Shown here one piece after another: positions 1 to 5,943 of a DNA stretch of 6,746 nt (positions are counted from its first letter, which is position 1; every line of letters begins with the position of its first letter). A model generated the notes under the pieces. It searched no databases. It had not been told where the DNA came from and worked only from the letters and a program-made list of their open reading frames with translations. The stretch comes from Deltaproteobacteria bacterium (GTDB lineage Bacteria > Desulfobacterota > Desulfomonilia > UBA1062). The position numbers and the translations under genes are program-made. Location: assembly GCA_023230665.1 (NCBI GenBank), contig JALNWY010000162.1, forward strand, positions 1 through 6,746, in the 5' to 3' direction.

Positions 1-1
1 C

Positions 2-151
2 CGGGTCGCCCGCTCCTCCACTCCGGAACTGCTCGGGCGGACTCCGTTCCTGCCCCCCCGGGACTGGACCCTTGACCGGACTTCATCGTGGATTAATTAT
101 TTCAGCGGCAGGGATCACTGCCGCCTCGACCTGACCAGGAAGGAAAAATAA
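2..151 (+). CDS. C-terminal fragment of an unidentified protein
   Basis: An open frame enters from the left edge and ends at TAA (149-151), giving 49 residues that finish in a basic tail (LTRKEK). The stretch contains DWTLDRTSSWINYFSGRDH, which looks like real protein (Trp, Tyr, Asp and Arg in a mixed pattern, no low complexity), but I do not recognise the family. The next gene starts 30 bp downstream on the same strand and in the same frame, so the two may be co-transcribed. The start lies outside the window. The main doubt is the short length: an open GC-rich frame of 50 codons can occur by chance, but the close spacing to a clear gene supports it. Confidence 0.5.
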   Translation, partial: RVARSSTPELLGRTPFLPPRDWTLDRTSSWINYFSGRDHCRLDLTRKEK

Positions 152-181
152 CCGCCCCACCACGGCAGACAACGGAAGGCC

Positions 182-1057
182 ATGAACTTTATCTTCGAAC
201 GGTGCACGTATCTGTTTGACCCCATCCACCATTACTGGGAACACGAGCGCATGCACCGGAAAATCTCGGTGCTGCTCGTCCTGTTCTTCCTCATCAGCCT
301 GCTGGCCATCGAACTGAACAGGCAGGGCATCCTTCCCGCCGGGATATCCGCCGTGGTGCCGGGCAGCCATTTCTGGGCCATTCAGGCCGCGTTCACCGTC
401 GTCCTCGTCCTGGAAATCATCAGCCTGATCTTCACCCTCCCCTGTTCTTTTTCCCAGTCGGTCGGCAAGCAGTTTGAAATTCTCTCTCTCATCCTGATGC
501 GCAACGCCTTCAAGGAGCTGTCCACCCTGCCGGAACCCATCACCTTTACGGGCAACGAGGACGCCATCCTGCGGATACTTTCCGACGGTTTCGGGGCCCT
601 GCTGCTGTTCGCCTTGCTCGGCGTCTATTACCGTGTCCAGCCGCAGCAGGCCGAGGAGGGTGGAAAACACGCGGACCTGTTCAGCTTTGTTGCCGCCAAG
701 AAAGGGATCGCCCTGATTCTGCTCGGACTCTTCCTCTACATGGGAGCGGACACGATACTGCAAACCCTTGCGGGCAGAGAACATTCGGACTTTTTTTACG
801 GTTTCTACACCCTGCTCATCATCACCGACATTCTGGTGGTGCTGATCGCCCAGTGCTTCCAGCCTTCGTTTTATTCAGTGTTCCGCAATTCAGGCTTTGC
901 CCTTTCCACCCTGATCATCCGGCTCGCCCTGGCGGCGCCGGCCTACTACAACGTCCTGCTCGGCGCCGCCGCTGCGGCTTTCGCCATATCCATGACCATG
1001 ATCAGTTCCAAGCTGTTCACCGGCCAGGTGCGGAAACGCTCCGACAATTGTACGTGA
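182..1057 (+). CDS. Polytopic inner-membrane protein of unknown function
   Basis: This encodes 291 residues with about seven hydrophobic segments, near residues 28-45, 66-87, 133-150, 173-192, 207-224, 239-255 and 257-277, so it is almost certainly an inner-membrane protein. The cytoplasm-like N-terminus is rich in aromatic and charged residues (FDPIHHYWEHERMH). Between the second and third helices lies an amphipathic stretch (residues 92-117, containing VGKQFEILSLILMRNAFKEL), the most distinctive part and possibly a linker or re-entrant element. I recall similar hypothetical proteins in deltaproteobacteria but cannot name a function; an ion-channel-like role is only a guess. ATG 182 is the only possible start, because the preceding in-frame stop is at 149-151 with no start codon between. 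GGAAGG at 174-179 lies unusually close to it. It converges on fdhD with a 49-bp gap. Confidence 0.85.
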   Translation: MNFIFERCTYLFDPIHHYWEHERMHRKISVLLVLFFLISLLAIELNRQGILPAGISAVVPGSHFWAIQAAFTVVLVLEIISLIFTLPCSFSQSVGKQFEILSLILMRNAFKELSTLPEPITFTGNEDAILRILSDGFGALLLFALLGVYYRVQPQQAEEGGKHADLFSFVAAKKGIALILLGLFLYMGADTILQTLAGREHSDFFYGFYTLLIITDILVVLIAQCFQPSFYSVFRNSGFALSTLIIRLALAAPAYYNVLLGAAAAAFAISMTMISSKLFTGQVRKRSDNCT

Positions 1058-1106
1058 ACAAGGAGGCAGCCGGAAGAAACGCCCCAACGGAAACGGCGGG
1101 GAATGG

Positions 1107-1886
1107 TCAACCAATGATCCTTTCGGGGGCGTTATACACGTTGAGCCTGCCCGGGCGGGCATAGCAGACCATGGTCATGCCGGCCCGGCGGGCAATGGCA
1201 AGGGCAAGGGATGATGCGGATGTGCGGGACATGACGATGGGTATCCCGATGCGGGCGCATTTCAGGACCATGTCCGAGGTCAGGCGCCCGGTCGTGTACA
1301 CGGCTCCCCGGGGGTTTGCCCGGCCAAGCAGGATGGAGCCGACCACCTTGTCCACGGCGTTGTGGCGGCCGATATCCTCGAAAAAAACCTGCAGCCCCCC
1401 GTCGGACCAGAGACCGCAGCCGTGCACGCAATGGGTTTTCTGGCCCAGATCGGATTCATGCAGGACCCGGCGGATGAATTCGCCGATCTCGGCAAAGGCC
1501 ATGGAATATTCCTGCAACGGCTCGATCTTGCCTTCAAGCATCTCCCGGGAGATTTTGCCGGTCCCGCCGCAGCCCGAGGTGATGATGACCTCTCTGGGCT
1601 CCAGGTCCTCCTCGACGTCGGCATGGACCGATATCCGCCCGTCGGGACAGACAAGCACTTCGCGCACCTGCCCCGGTTCCTCGATATATCCCTGTCCGAA
1701 CAGGAAACCGGCCCCGAACTCCTCCAGGCCGGTTTCCAGGACCATGGACGAGCCGATCTCATTGTCGTTCAGGGCGACACGATAGGGTTTTTCCACCGCC
1801 AGCAGTTCTTGGGCGCGCTCCCTTCCTTTCGCGGTGACAAGAACCGTGTCATGGTGGTACAGGGTGGTGTTTTCAACTCGCTTCAT
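1107..1886 (-). CDS. fdhD: FdhD, sulfur carrier for formate dehydrogenase cofactor
   Basis: FdhD receives sulfur from a cysteine desulfurase (IscS in E. coli) and passes it to the Mo- or W-bis-MGD cofactor, a step needed for active formate dehydrogenase; it acts in the cytoplasm. The 259-residue product shows the family motifs in order: SGCGGTG with Cys106, THCVHGCGLW (151-160), EDIGRHNAVDK (170-180), TTGRLTSDMVLKCARIGIP (198-216), SRTSAS (220-225) and ARPGRLNVY (243-251). Length is normal for the family. The conserved loop holds a single cysteine: E. coli FdhD has C-x2-C here (Cys121/Cys124), whereas this protein has Thr109 at the second position. The start at 1886 is supported by GGAGGA (complement of 1899-1904). 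It lies 161 bp downstream of dgkA on the same strand. Confidence 0.97.
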   Translation of the reverse strand: MKRVENTTLYHHDTVLVTAKGRERAQELLAVEKPYRVALNDNEIGSSMVLETGLEEFGAGFLFGQGYIEEPGQVREVLVCPDGRISVHADVEEDLEPREVIITSGCGGTGKISREMLEGKIEPLQEYSMAFAEIGEFIRRVLHESDLGQKTHCVHGCGLWSDGGLQVFFEDIGRHNAVDKVVGSILLGRANPRGAVYTTGRLTSDMVLKCARIGIPIVMSRTSASSLALAIARRAGMTMVCYARPGRLNVYNAPERIIG

Positions 1887-1959
1887 GGAACGAATTCTTC
1901 CTCCACTGAGTCATGCAAACATCTGGAATCCGCGCCCTCCCCGGAATTTCATTCCTGCC

Positions 1960-1988
1960 TGTATAACACAGCGCACCGCAATCGAAAA
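1960..1988 (-). promoter_or_regulatory. Possible fdhD promoter
   Basis: On the minus strand an extended -10 element, TGT followed by TATACA (complement of 1960-1968), lies 17 bp from a weak -35 (TTTTCG, complement of 1983-1988). It sits about 75 bp upstream of the fdhD start, inside the dgkA-fdhD gap, and would let fdhD be transcribed independently of dgkA. This rests only on resemblance to the sigma-70 consensus. Confidence 0.25.
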
Positions 1989-2047
1989 CCAATAATTCAA
2001 CTGACTTCCGGCTGATCCCTGGATCATGCGGGCCACCGGAAACAGAA

Positions 2048-2410
2048 TCACAGAAGAAGAAGGCACCCCCAGACAACGGCGGCATTGAGCAGGGAAACAA
2101 AAACGGCGGCGGACCCCATGTCCTTGGCATGTCCTGCAAGCGGATGGGGCTCCTCCCCTATTCTGTCGACCACCGCTTCCAGGGAGCTGTTCAGCAGTTC
2201 GACCGTCAACACCAGGAACAGGGAGCCGACCAGTAAAATCTTTTCGACTACCGTGTTTCCCAGCCAGAATCCCAGGGGACCGAGCAGACAGGTAAACAGG
2301 ACTTCCTGCCTGAACGCCGCTTCGTTGACAAAGGCATGCTTGATTCCCTGCCAGGACCACTGGAGCGCCCTGAACAGTCTTGTCAGACCGGCGGCATTAT
2401 GGGGTTTCAT
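2048..2410 (-). CDS. dgkA: Diacylglycerol kinase, DgkA type
   Basis: This small integral-membrane kinase phosphorylates diacylglycerol with ATP to phosphatidic acid, returning lipid headgroup turnover products to phospholipid synthesis. The 120 residues match the family length (about 120) and carry its signature: NEAAFRQE (29-36), ELLNSSLEAVVDRIG (71-85) and AKDMGSAAV (95-103). Glu30, Glu71, Asn74, Glu78, Lys96 and Asp97 fall at the places of the conserved active-site residues of E. coli DgkA. Hydrophobic helices lie near 38-52, 57-72 and 100-119. The frame stays open to 2473, but ATG 2410 is preferred: it has AGGAGG six bases upstream, and MKPHNAAGLTRLFRAL is a typical N-terminus, while the longer version begins with a non-membrane Arg-rich stretch. 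It is divergent from mobB. Confidence 0.96.
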   Translation of the reverse strand: MKPHNAAGLTRLFRALQWSWQGIKHAFVNEAAFRQEVLFTCLLGPLGFWLGNTVVEKILLVGSLFLVLTVELLNSSLEAVVDRIGEEPHPLAGHAKDMGSAAVFVSLLNAAVVWGCLLLL

Positions 2411-2416
2411 GGCAAA

Positions 2417-2422
2417 CCTCCT
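2417..2422 (-). promoter_or_regulatory. Shine-Dalgarno that fixes the dgkA start
   Basis: The complement reads AGGAGG with a 6-base spacer to the ATG at 2410. The upstream ATG at 2473 has nothing comparable, so the 120-residue product is chosen. Confidence 0.8.
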
Positions 2423-2458
2423 GCGGCGGCGGGGAAGAATCCTGGCCGGAGATAATGA

Positions 2459-2490
2459 GATGCCATGGAACAATGTGGTTCAACGGCATC
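2459..2490. repeat. Imperfect inverted repeat upstream of dgkA and mobB
   Basis: Outer arms GATGCC (2459-2464) and GGCATC (2485-2490) pair perfectly over 6 bp. Inner arms GAAC (2468-2471) and GTTC (2478-2481) pair around the loop AATGTG. Between them is a symmetric 3x3 internal loop that can hold one further T-A pair. It could be an operator or a leader hairpin of the dgkA transcript. No T-run follows it, so it is not an intrinsic terminator. Confidence 0.4.
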
Positions 2491-2724
2491 GTCCCTGGGT
2501 CACTGATGAGAAAATACATTGTTCAGCCCCCGATGTGCAATTCGATAATATCAGGAAAAGAAAGAAGAAAAACGAAAAACATGTATATGCTTTTTGCTCC
2601 TGATCGGTTATGCTCTTGTACCAGATTCCGCCAAAACAATGAACCAAACATTATCCCTCTGCATACATTTTGCGAAGCCGGCAAAATTGACCGGCAGGAC
2701 GATGCACGGGGGTTTGATTTTTTC

Positions 2725-2733
2725 AGGAAGGAG
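2725..2733 (+). promoter_or_regulatory. Shine-Dalgarno that fixes the mobB start
   Basis: AGGAAGGAG lies immediately before ATG 2737 and is the only good ribosome site in the long open frame. It places the start exactly where MobB homology begins (VPIVTFIGWHNSGKTT). Confidence 0.75.
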
Positions 2734-2736
2734 AAC

Positions 2737-3420
2737 ATGGTACCAATAGTCACTTTCATCGGCTGGCATAACTCGGGCAAGACAACATTGATCCAGGAAG
2801 TCGTCAGACATCTCAAGCAGATGAATCTGCGGGTGGCGGTGATCAAATCAAGCAAGCACAGCGGCATCGAATTTGATCGTCCCGGAACCGATACGGATGT
2901 TTTCCGCCAGGCCGGAGCCGACGCCGTAACGCTCATGGCCCCCGATCAGTTCGTCATGATGACCGCCCCCCAGGATGATAACGTCCTCACCCTTATTCAC
3001 CGTTACTTCAACCAATACGACATCGTTATCGGCGAGGGATTCAAGCACGAGAGGAAAATTCCGAAAATAGAGGTCACACGCAGGGGATTTGAACCGATGG
3101 CTGACACGGTCCACCGTGTCATTGCCACCGTCACCGATCAGCCGCTGACCGGGGAAAACGTTTTCCGCCCCGATGAGAGCGGGAAGCTGGCCGAATTTAT
3201 CGCCAGGAAATTCATTACTGAAGAAAACAAATATGCGGAACGAGCCCTGCTGTTTGTCAACGGCAGAAAAATCCCCATGAAAGGTTTCGTTCAGGATGCC
3301 CTGGCCGGAACGGTCAAGGGATTTATCCAGTCCCTCAAGCAGACCGGAGAGGTCTCCCAGGTCGAACTCCTTATTCAATATACCGGCGAAGACACCCCTC
3401 CGGAAGAAGAATCACCATAA
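2737..3420 (+). CDS. mobB: MobB, GTP-binding protein of bis-MGD cofactor synthesis, with C-terminal extension
   Basis: MobB is a P-loop GTPase-like adaptor that helps MobA and partners attach the guanine nucleotide to molybdopterin and deliver bis-MGD to enzymes of the DMSO reductase and formate dehydrogenase family. The 227-residue product has a Walker A loop GWHNSGKTT (9-17), the family segment KHSGIEFDRPGTDTDVFRQAGA (40-61), and IVIGEGFKHERKIPKIEV (96-113). Ordinary MobB proteins end near residue 165-175. Here about 60 residues follow, including ALLFVNGRKIPMKGFVQDAL (170-189) and an acidic tail, a small extra domain that I recall from MobB of sulfate reducers. The start at 2737 is chosen over the open upstream frame because of the ribosome site and homology. 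The link to fdhD nearby (opposite strand) is functional: both serve Mo/W formate dehydrogenase. Confidence 0.95.
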   Translation: MVPIVTFIGWHNSGKTTLIQEVVRHLKQMNLRVAVIKSSKHSGIEFDRPGTDTDVFRQAGADAVTLMAPDQFVMMTAPQDDNVLTLIHRYFNQYDIVIGEGFKHERKIPKIEVTRRGFEPMADTVHRVIATVTDQPLTGENVFRPDESGKLAEFIARKFITEENKYAERALLFVNGRKIPMKGFVQDALAGTVKGFIQSLKQTGEVSQVELLIQYTGEDTPPEEESP

Positions 3421-3440
3421 TTGCAATCAGGCAATTTTTC
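3419..3440 (+). terminator. Weak candidate terminator after mobB
   Basis: AATTGC (3419-3424, overlapping the stop codon) pairs with GCAATT (3431-3436) around the loop AATCAG, and the T-run TTTTT spans 3435-3439. The stem is only 6 bp and AT-rich, so termination would be inefficient if it occurs at all. Confidence 0.3.
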
Positions 3441-3683
3441 TCCGGCACTTTTCTCACGATTCCGACAAGTCGATTCCGTCCCGGGATCAGCAGTAGTCTG
3501 CACCGATCCGTCATGGATCTCACAACGGTTCCGGCACCCGGACCGCCGGCGTTTACCGCATATCGTCCTGCCGCCGGTGCCGCGTGACGGGAGCCCCTTA
3601 CCTCCATACTCAGGAAATAATCGCCCGCGAATCCGGCATCAGAAATTACGGCTGCCCCCGTCAACCGTAATCAATCTCATTTT

Positions 3684-3704
3684 TTTATTTTTGAAAAAAA
3701 TAAA
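3684..3704. repeat. A/T inverted repeat in the PilZ-gene upstream region
   Basis: TTTATTTTT (3684-3692) and AAAAATAAA (3696-3704) are perfect 9-bp arms around GAA. It may act as curved or easily melted promoter DNA, or as a weak bidirectional transcription end. Its right half overlaps a possible -35 (TTGAAA). Confidence 0.4.
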
Positions 3705-3717
3705 TTGATGATATAAC
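3691..3717 (+). promoter_or_regulatory. Possible promoter for the PilZ/sensor unit
   Basis: TTGAAA (3691-3696) and TATAAC (3712-3717) resemble sigma-70 elements, but the spacing is 15 bp, shorter than ideal. A transcript from here would carry a leader of about 120 nt. This is a consensus match only, in AT-rich DNA where chance matches are common. Confidence 0.25.
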
Positions 3718-3762
3718 TAATTAAATTTACAAGAAAGACAATGTTGTTTTTCTTGCCTCCCA

Positions 3763-3778
3763 TATGCAGTTTTGCATA
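3763..3778. repeat. TATGCA-N4-TGCATA inverted repeat, possible operator
   Basis: Perfect 6-bp arms (3763-3768 and 3773-3778) surround GTTT. It lies 63 bp before the PilZ-gene start codon and downstream of the candidate -10, a position suited to a repressor site. No family assignment is possible. Confidence 0.35.
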
Positions 3779-3841
3779 AGATACAAATAACAGAAAGTTA
3801 ACGAGAATTTTATCACCTCAATCCCTCGGGCCGGGCAACTC

Positions 3842-5917
3842 ATGGAAATTTCGGAATCCAAAATACCCTGGAGTCTGACCAGCAGCATCGATGCGGATGA
3901 AATTGAAAAAAGGCGGAAAAAAATTCCTCTTTCCTGCCTGATCAATTCCCTGAATCGGATCAATTTCAAAAACGACGATATCATCCTGAAATTTAAACAT
4001 AAAAAATACAATAATTTCATTTCATTAAAAGCAAAGCCCCAGATATGCAACAACCTCCTGCTGGAATGCCACTGGTCGGAACCATTCCGGCTGGAGAATA
4101 AGCTGAAGTTTTACGACCTTGAATACTTAAGCTTTACCGATGGGTTAAGCCAGATCCAGGTTCACGCGCGCCTTGTTGACCACAATGACCAGGGTTTGAT
4201 TCTCGAACTCCCCGAATATTCCTATGAAATCAGGCTGCGTACCATAAAAAGGCATCCCTGCCGGGAGGTCTTGGCACAGATCAGCCAGGACGGAAGCGTG
4301 ATCACCGGCAACCTGGTCAATTTTTGCGCTGAATCCTTTGCGGTCGTTTACCGCCCCGAATCGCTCCATATAAACATAGAAATAAACACGGAGAATTCAG
4401 TACATGTAGTACTGATCCACAAAGAGGAGTTCATCTTCACAGGCAAGTGCACGATCATTCGTCACGAACGACATGCCAATGAATCCATCTTGGTCTTCAG
4501 GCCGGAAAAAGATAACATCAGGCGTATGAAATCGAAAGAACACCGGACCGAAAGGCTGGTGCTGTCACCCCTTCCCAACGTGATCTTTCAGCATCCCTTT
4601 ACGCAGAAAAAGATACACCTTGGATTGAACGACATCTCCGGTCTGGGCTTTTCCGTGGACGAGGACAGTGAAAATTCGGTGCTTCTACCCGGCCTCATCA
4701 TCCCTGAACTGGAAATAGAGTTCTTCCACGGCCTGTCCATAGCCTGCAGAGCGCAAGTTTTATACCGCCTTCCCAGAGAGAATTTGGTCAGATGCGGATT
4801 TGTGATTTTGGACATGAATATCCATGACCATATCAAACTCTCATCTTTGATCTACAAAGCCAAAAACAGATATTCTTATATCGGTTGTACGAATGTCGAC
4901 CTTGATGCCCTGTGGGACTTCTTTTTCGATTCAGGTTTTGTCTATCCTGAAAAATATTTTCAAATTGCCGAGCAGAAGGATAAATTTATCAGCACCTACA
5001 AAAAAATTTACGAAGAAAATCCTGAGATATTGCAACACATCATTTACCAAGATAAAGGAAAAATATATGGTCATATCTCCATATGCAGATATTACCAGAA
5101 AACATGGATACTGCATCATCTTGCAGCAATCAAGTCATCAACACATAAAGCAGGTATCGTTGTTTTGCAACATATTTTCCAGCATATTAACGAACTTCAT
5201 TCACTGCCTACTGCAAATATGAGTTTTCTTGCAGGTTATTTCAGGCCAAATAATCGTTTTTCCAACCGATTGTTCGGAACCTCCGCGACTGGAGCAATGA
5301 ATGATTCTCAAAAAAGCTCTATAGATGAATTTGCTTATTTTTATTTTCATCCAGATAATACCACCTTTGCCCCCTCGAATGCATGGGCCATATGCGATAC
5401 TGATCGAGAAGATTTGGAATTATTGCAACTTTGGTACAATGATAATTCCGGTGGCTTATTGATCAGAGCATTGGATCTTGAGCCCGAAACTTTTTGTATG
5501 AATGAATCAATCTGTGAGGATTATCTGAAAGCAGGCCTCAAAAGAGAAAGAAAACTTTTTTCCCTCAAAAAAGACGATGAATTAGTGGCAATCATCATAG
5601 TGAATGTTTCAGATTTTGGTATCAATATGTCCAACCTGACAAATTGTATCCAAATATTTGTGTTAGACCAACAACATATCTATAAAAACATACTTAATTT
5701 TGTTTTGAACCAGATGATGAGGCATTATGACTGCAATTCTGTTCCAGTACTATTCTATCCTAAATCCTGCGCAGAACAATATGATTTTTCTCTTGAAAAG
5801 ACTTATTTATTGGGGATATTGAATCTTGAACACATTGGTGAATATCTAAAGTTTATGGACTCCCTGACTGTAACAAATAAAAAAATTTCATTGAATACTT
5901 TCAATAAAGAAAAATGA
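3842..5917 (+). CDS. Tandem PilZ protein with C-terminal acyltransferase-like region
   Basis: This 691-residue protein has no signal peptide or membrane helix and is probably cytoplasmic. Residues about 35-130 resemble the YcgR-type N-terminal barrel that precedes PilZ. The first PilZ domain (about 131-225) has the c-di-GMP arginine motif RHPCR (137-141), but its second motif is degenerate (NFCAES, 160-165). The second PilZ domain (about 234-338) has a canonical second motif DISGLG (264-269) and a weak arginine motif (RTER, 235-238). The remainder (about 345-680) contains two alpha/beta blocks, with WILHHLAAI (422-430), KAGIVVLQHIF (436-446) and SDFGINMSNLTNCIQIFVLD (590-609). It could be one or two GNAT-like folds, but the cofactor loop is not canonical, so enzymatic activity is a guess. 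ATG 3842 is forced, since TAA lies at 3788-3790 with no ATG, GTG or TTG between. It has no clear ribosome site. Base composition drops near 4850, at the end of PilZ 2. Confidence 0.85.
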   Translation: MEISESKIPWSLTSSIDADEIEKRRKKIPLSCLINSLNRINFKNDDIILKFKHKKYNNFISLKAKPQICNNLLLECHWSEPFRLENKLKFYDLEYLSFTDGLSQIQVHARLVDHNDQGLILELPEYSYEIRLRTIKRHPCREVLAQISQDGSVITGNLVNFCAESFAVVYRPESLHINIEINTENSVHVVLIHKEEFIFTGKCTIIRHERHANESILVFRPEKDNIRRMKSKEHRTERLVLSPLPNVIFQHPFTQKKIHLGLNDISGLGFSVDEDSENSVLLPGLIIPELEIEFFHGLSIACRAQVLYRLPRENLVRCGFVILDMNIHDHIKLSSLIYKAKNRYSYIGCTNVDLDALWDFFFDSGFVYPEKYFQIAEQKDKFISTYKKIYEENPEILQHIIYQDKGKIYGHISICRYYQKTWILHHLAAIKSSTHKAGIVVLQHIFQHINELHSLPTANMSFLAGYFRPNNRFSNRLFGTSATGAMNDSQKSSIDEFAYFYFHPDNTTFAPSNAWAICDTDREDLELLQLWYNDNSGGLLIRALDLEPETFCMNESICEDYLKAGLKRERKLFSLKKDDELVAIIIVNVSDFGINMSNLTNCIQIFVLDQQHIYKNILNFVLNQMMRHYDCNSVPVLFYPKSCAEQYDFSLEKTYLLGILNLEHIGEYLKFMDSLTVTNKKISLNTFNKEK
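4397..4415. repeat. Interrupted palindrome inside the PilZ gene
   Basis: TCAGTAC (4397-4403) and GTACTGA (4409-4415) are perfect 7-bp arms around ATGTA. It lies in coding sequence between PilZ 1 and PilZ 2. A chance occurrence is plausible in a window of this size. Confidence 0.3.
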
Positions 5918-5943
5918 TTTTTTTTAAAATAATTCCATAAACC

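Larger units (their letters stand above)
2411..2736. other. Divergent intergenic region between dgkA and mobB
   Basis: No gene is supported here. The mobB frame is open back to 2380, but the translated upstream part resembles no MobB N-terminus and lacks a ribosome site. The region should hold promoters for both directions. For mobB a weak candidate is TTCAGC (2522-2527) with GATAAT (2544-2549) at 16-bp spacing, about 190 bp from the start codon. An imperfect hairpin lies at 2459-2490. A purine-rich stretch (about 2552-2580) follows the candidate -10. Confidence 0.6.
3421..3841. other. Non-coding region upstream of the PilZ gene
   Basis: No convincing gene lies in these 421 bp. Short open frames exist on both strands, but they start at TTG, overlap the end of mobB, or encode Pro/Arg-rich chance peptides. 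The first 250 bp are GC-rich. From about 3671 the sequence becomes strongly AT-rich and contains an A/T-only inverted repeat (3684-3704), a possible promoter, and a TATGCA/TGCATA inverted repeat (3763-3778). I see no known riboswitch core and no tRNA. Confidence 0.6.

Noticed and set aside
149..181. Upstream frame and membrane-protein gene joined in frame across a TAA stop
   Set aside because: The frames match and no second stop intervenes, but nothing suggests recoding or a broken fusion; the downstream ORF looks complete from its own ATG.
83..784. Minus-strand 233-codon open frame opposite the membrane-protein gene
   Set aside because: It is a shadow of the GC-rich membrane-protein gene: Asp/Glu/Gln/Gly-rich with no domain, and mostly overlapping the real gene.
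1080..1101. Possible terminator between the convergent membrane-protein gene and fdhD
   Set aside because: GC arms (CGCC/GGCG, or CCCC/GGGG) can pair weakly, but no T-run follows on either strand.
1167..1176. GACCATGGTC palindrome
   Set aside because: It lies within conserved fdhD coding sequence and is short enough to occur by chance.
2411..2473. Longer dgkA start at 2473
   Set aside because: It would add an Arg-rich stretch (PRRRRRF) foreign to DgkA, and the AGGAGG site clearly serves ATG 2410.
2500..2580. CTGATGAG resembling a hammerhead ribozyme core
   Set aside because: No CGAAA follows across a short stem; the nearest CGAAAA is about 60 nt away with no supporting helices.
2380..2736. 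Long N-terminal extension of the mobB frame
   Set aside because: The upstream translation resembles no protein and lacks a ribosome site, while ATG 2737 has a good one and marks the start of homology.
3371..3664. Minus-strand open frame of 97 codons across the end of mobB
   Set aside because: It starts at TTG, overlaps mobB, has Gly/Ala/Arg-rich chance composition and no recognisable domain.
5889..5925. ATTGAA/TTCAAT hairpin and T8 run at the end of the PilZ gene as a terminator
   Set aside because: The stem is six AT-rich pairs and the T-run lies 12 bases further on, so termination between these closely spaced genes is unlikely.
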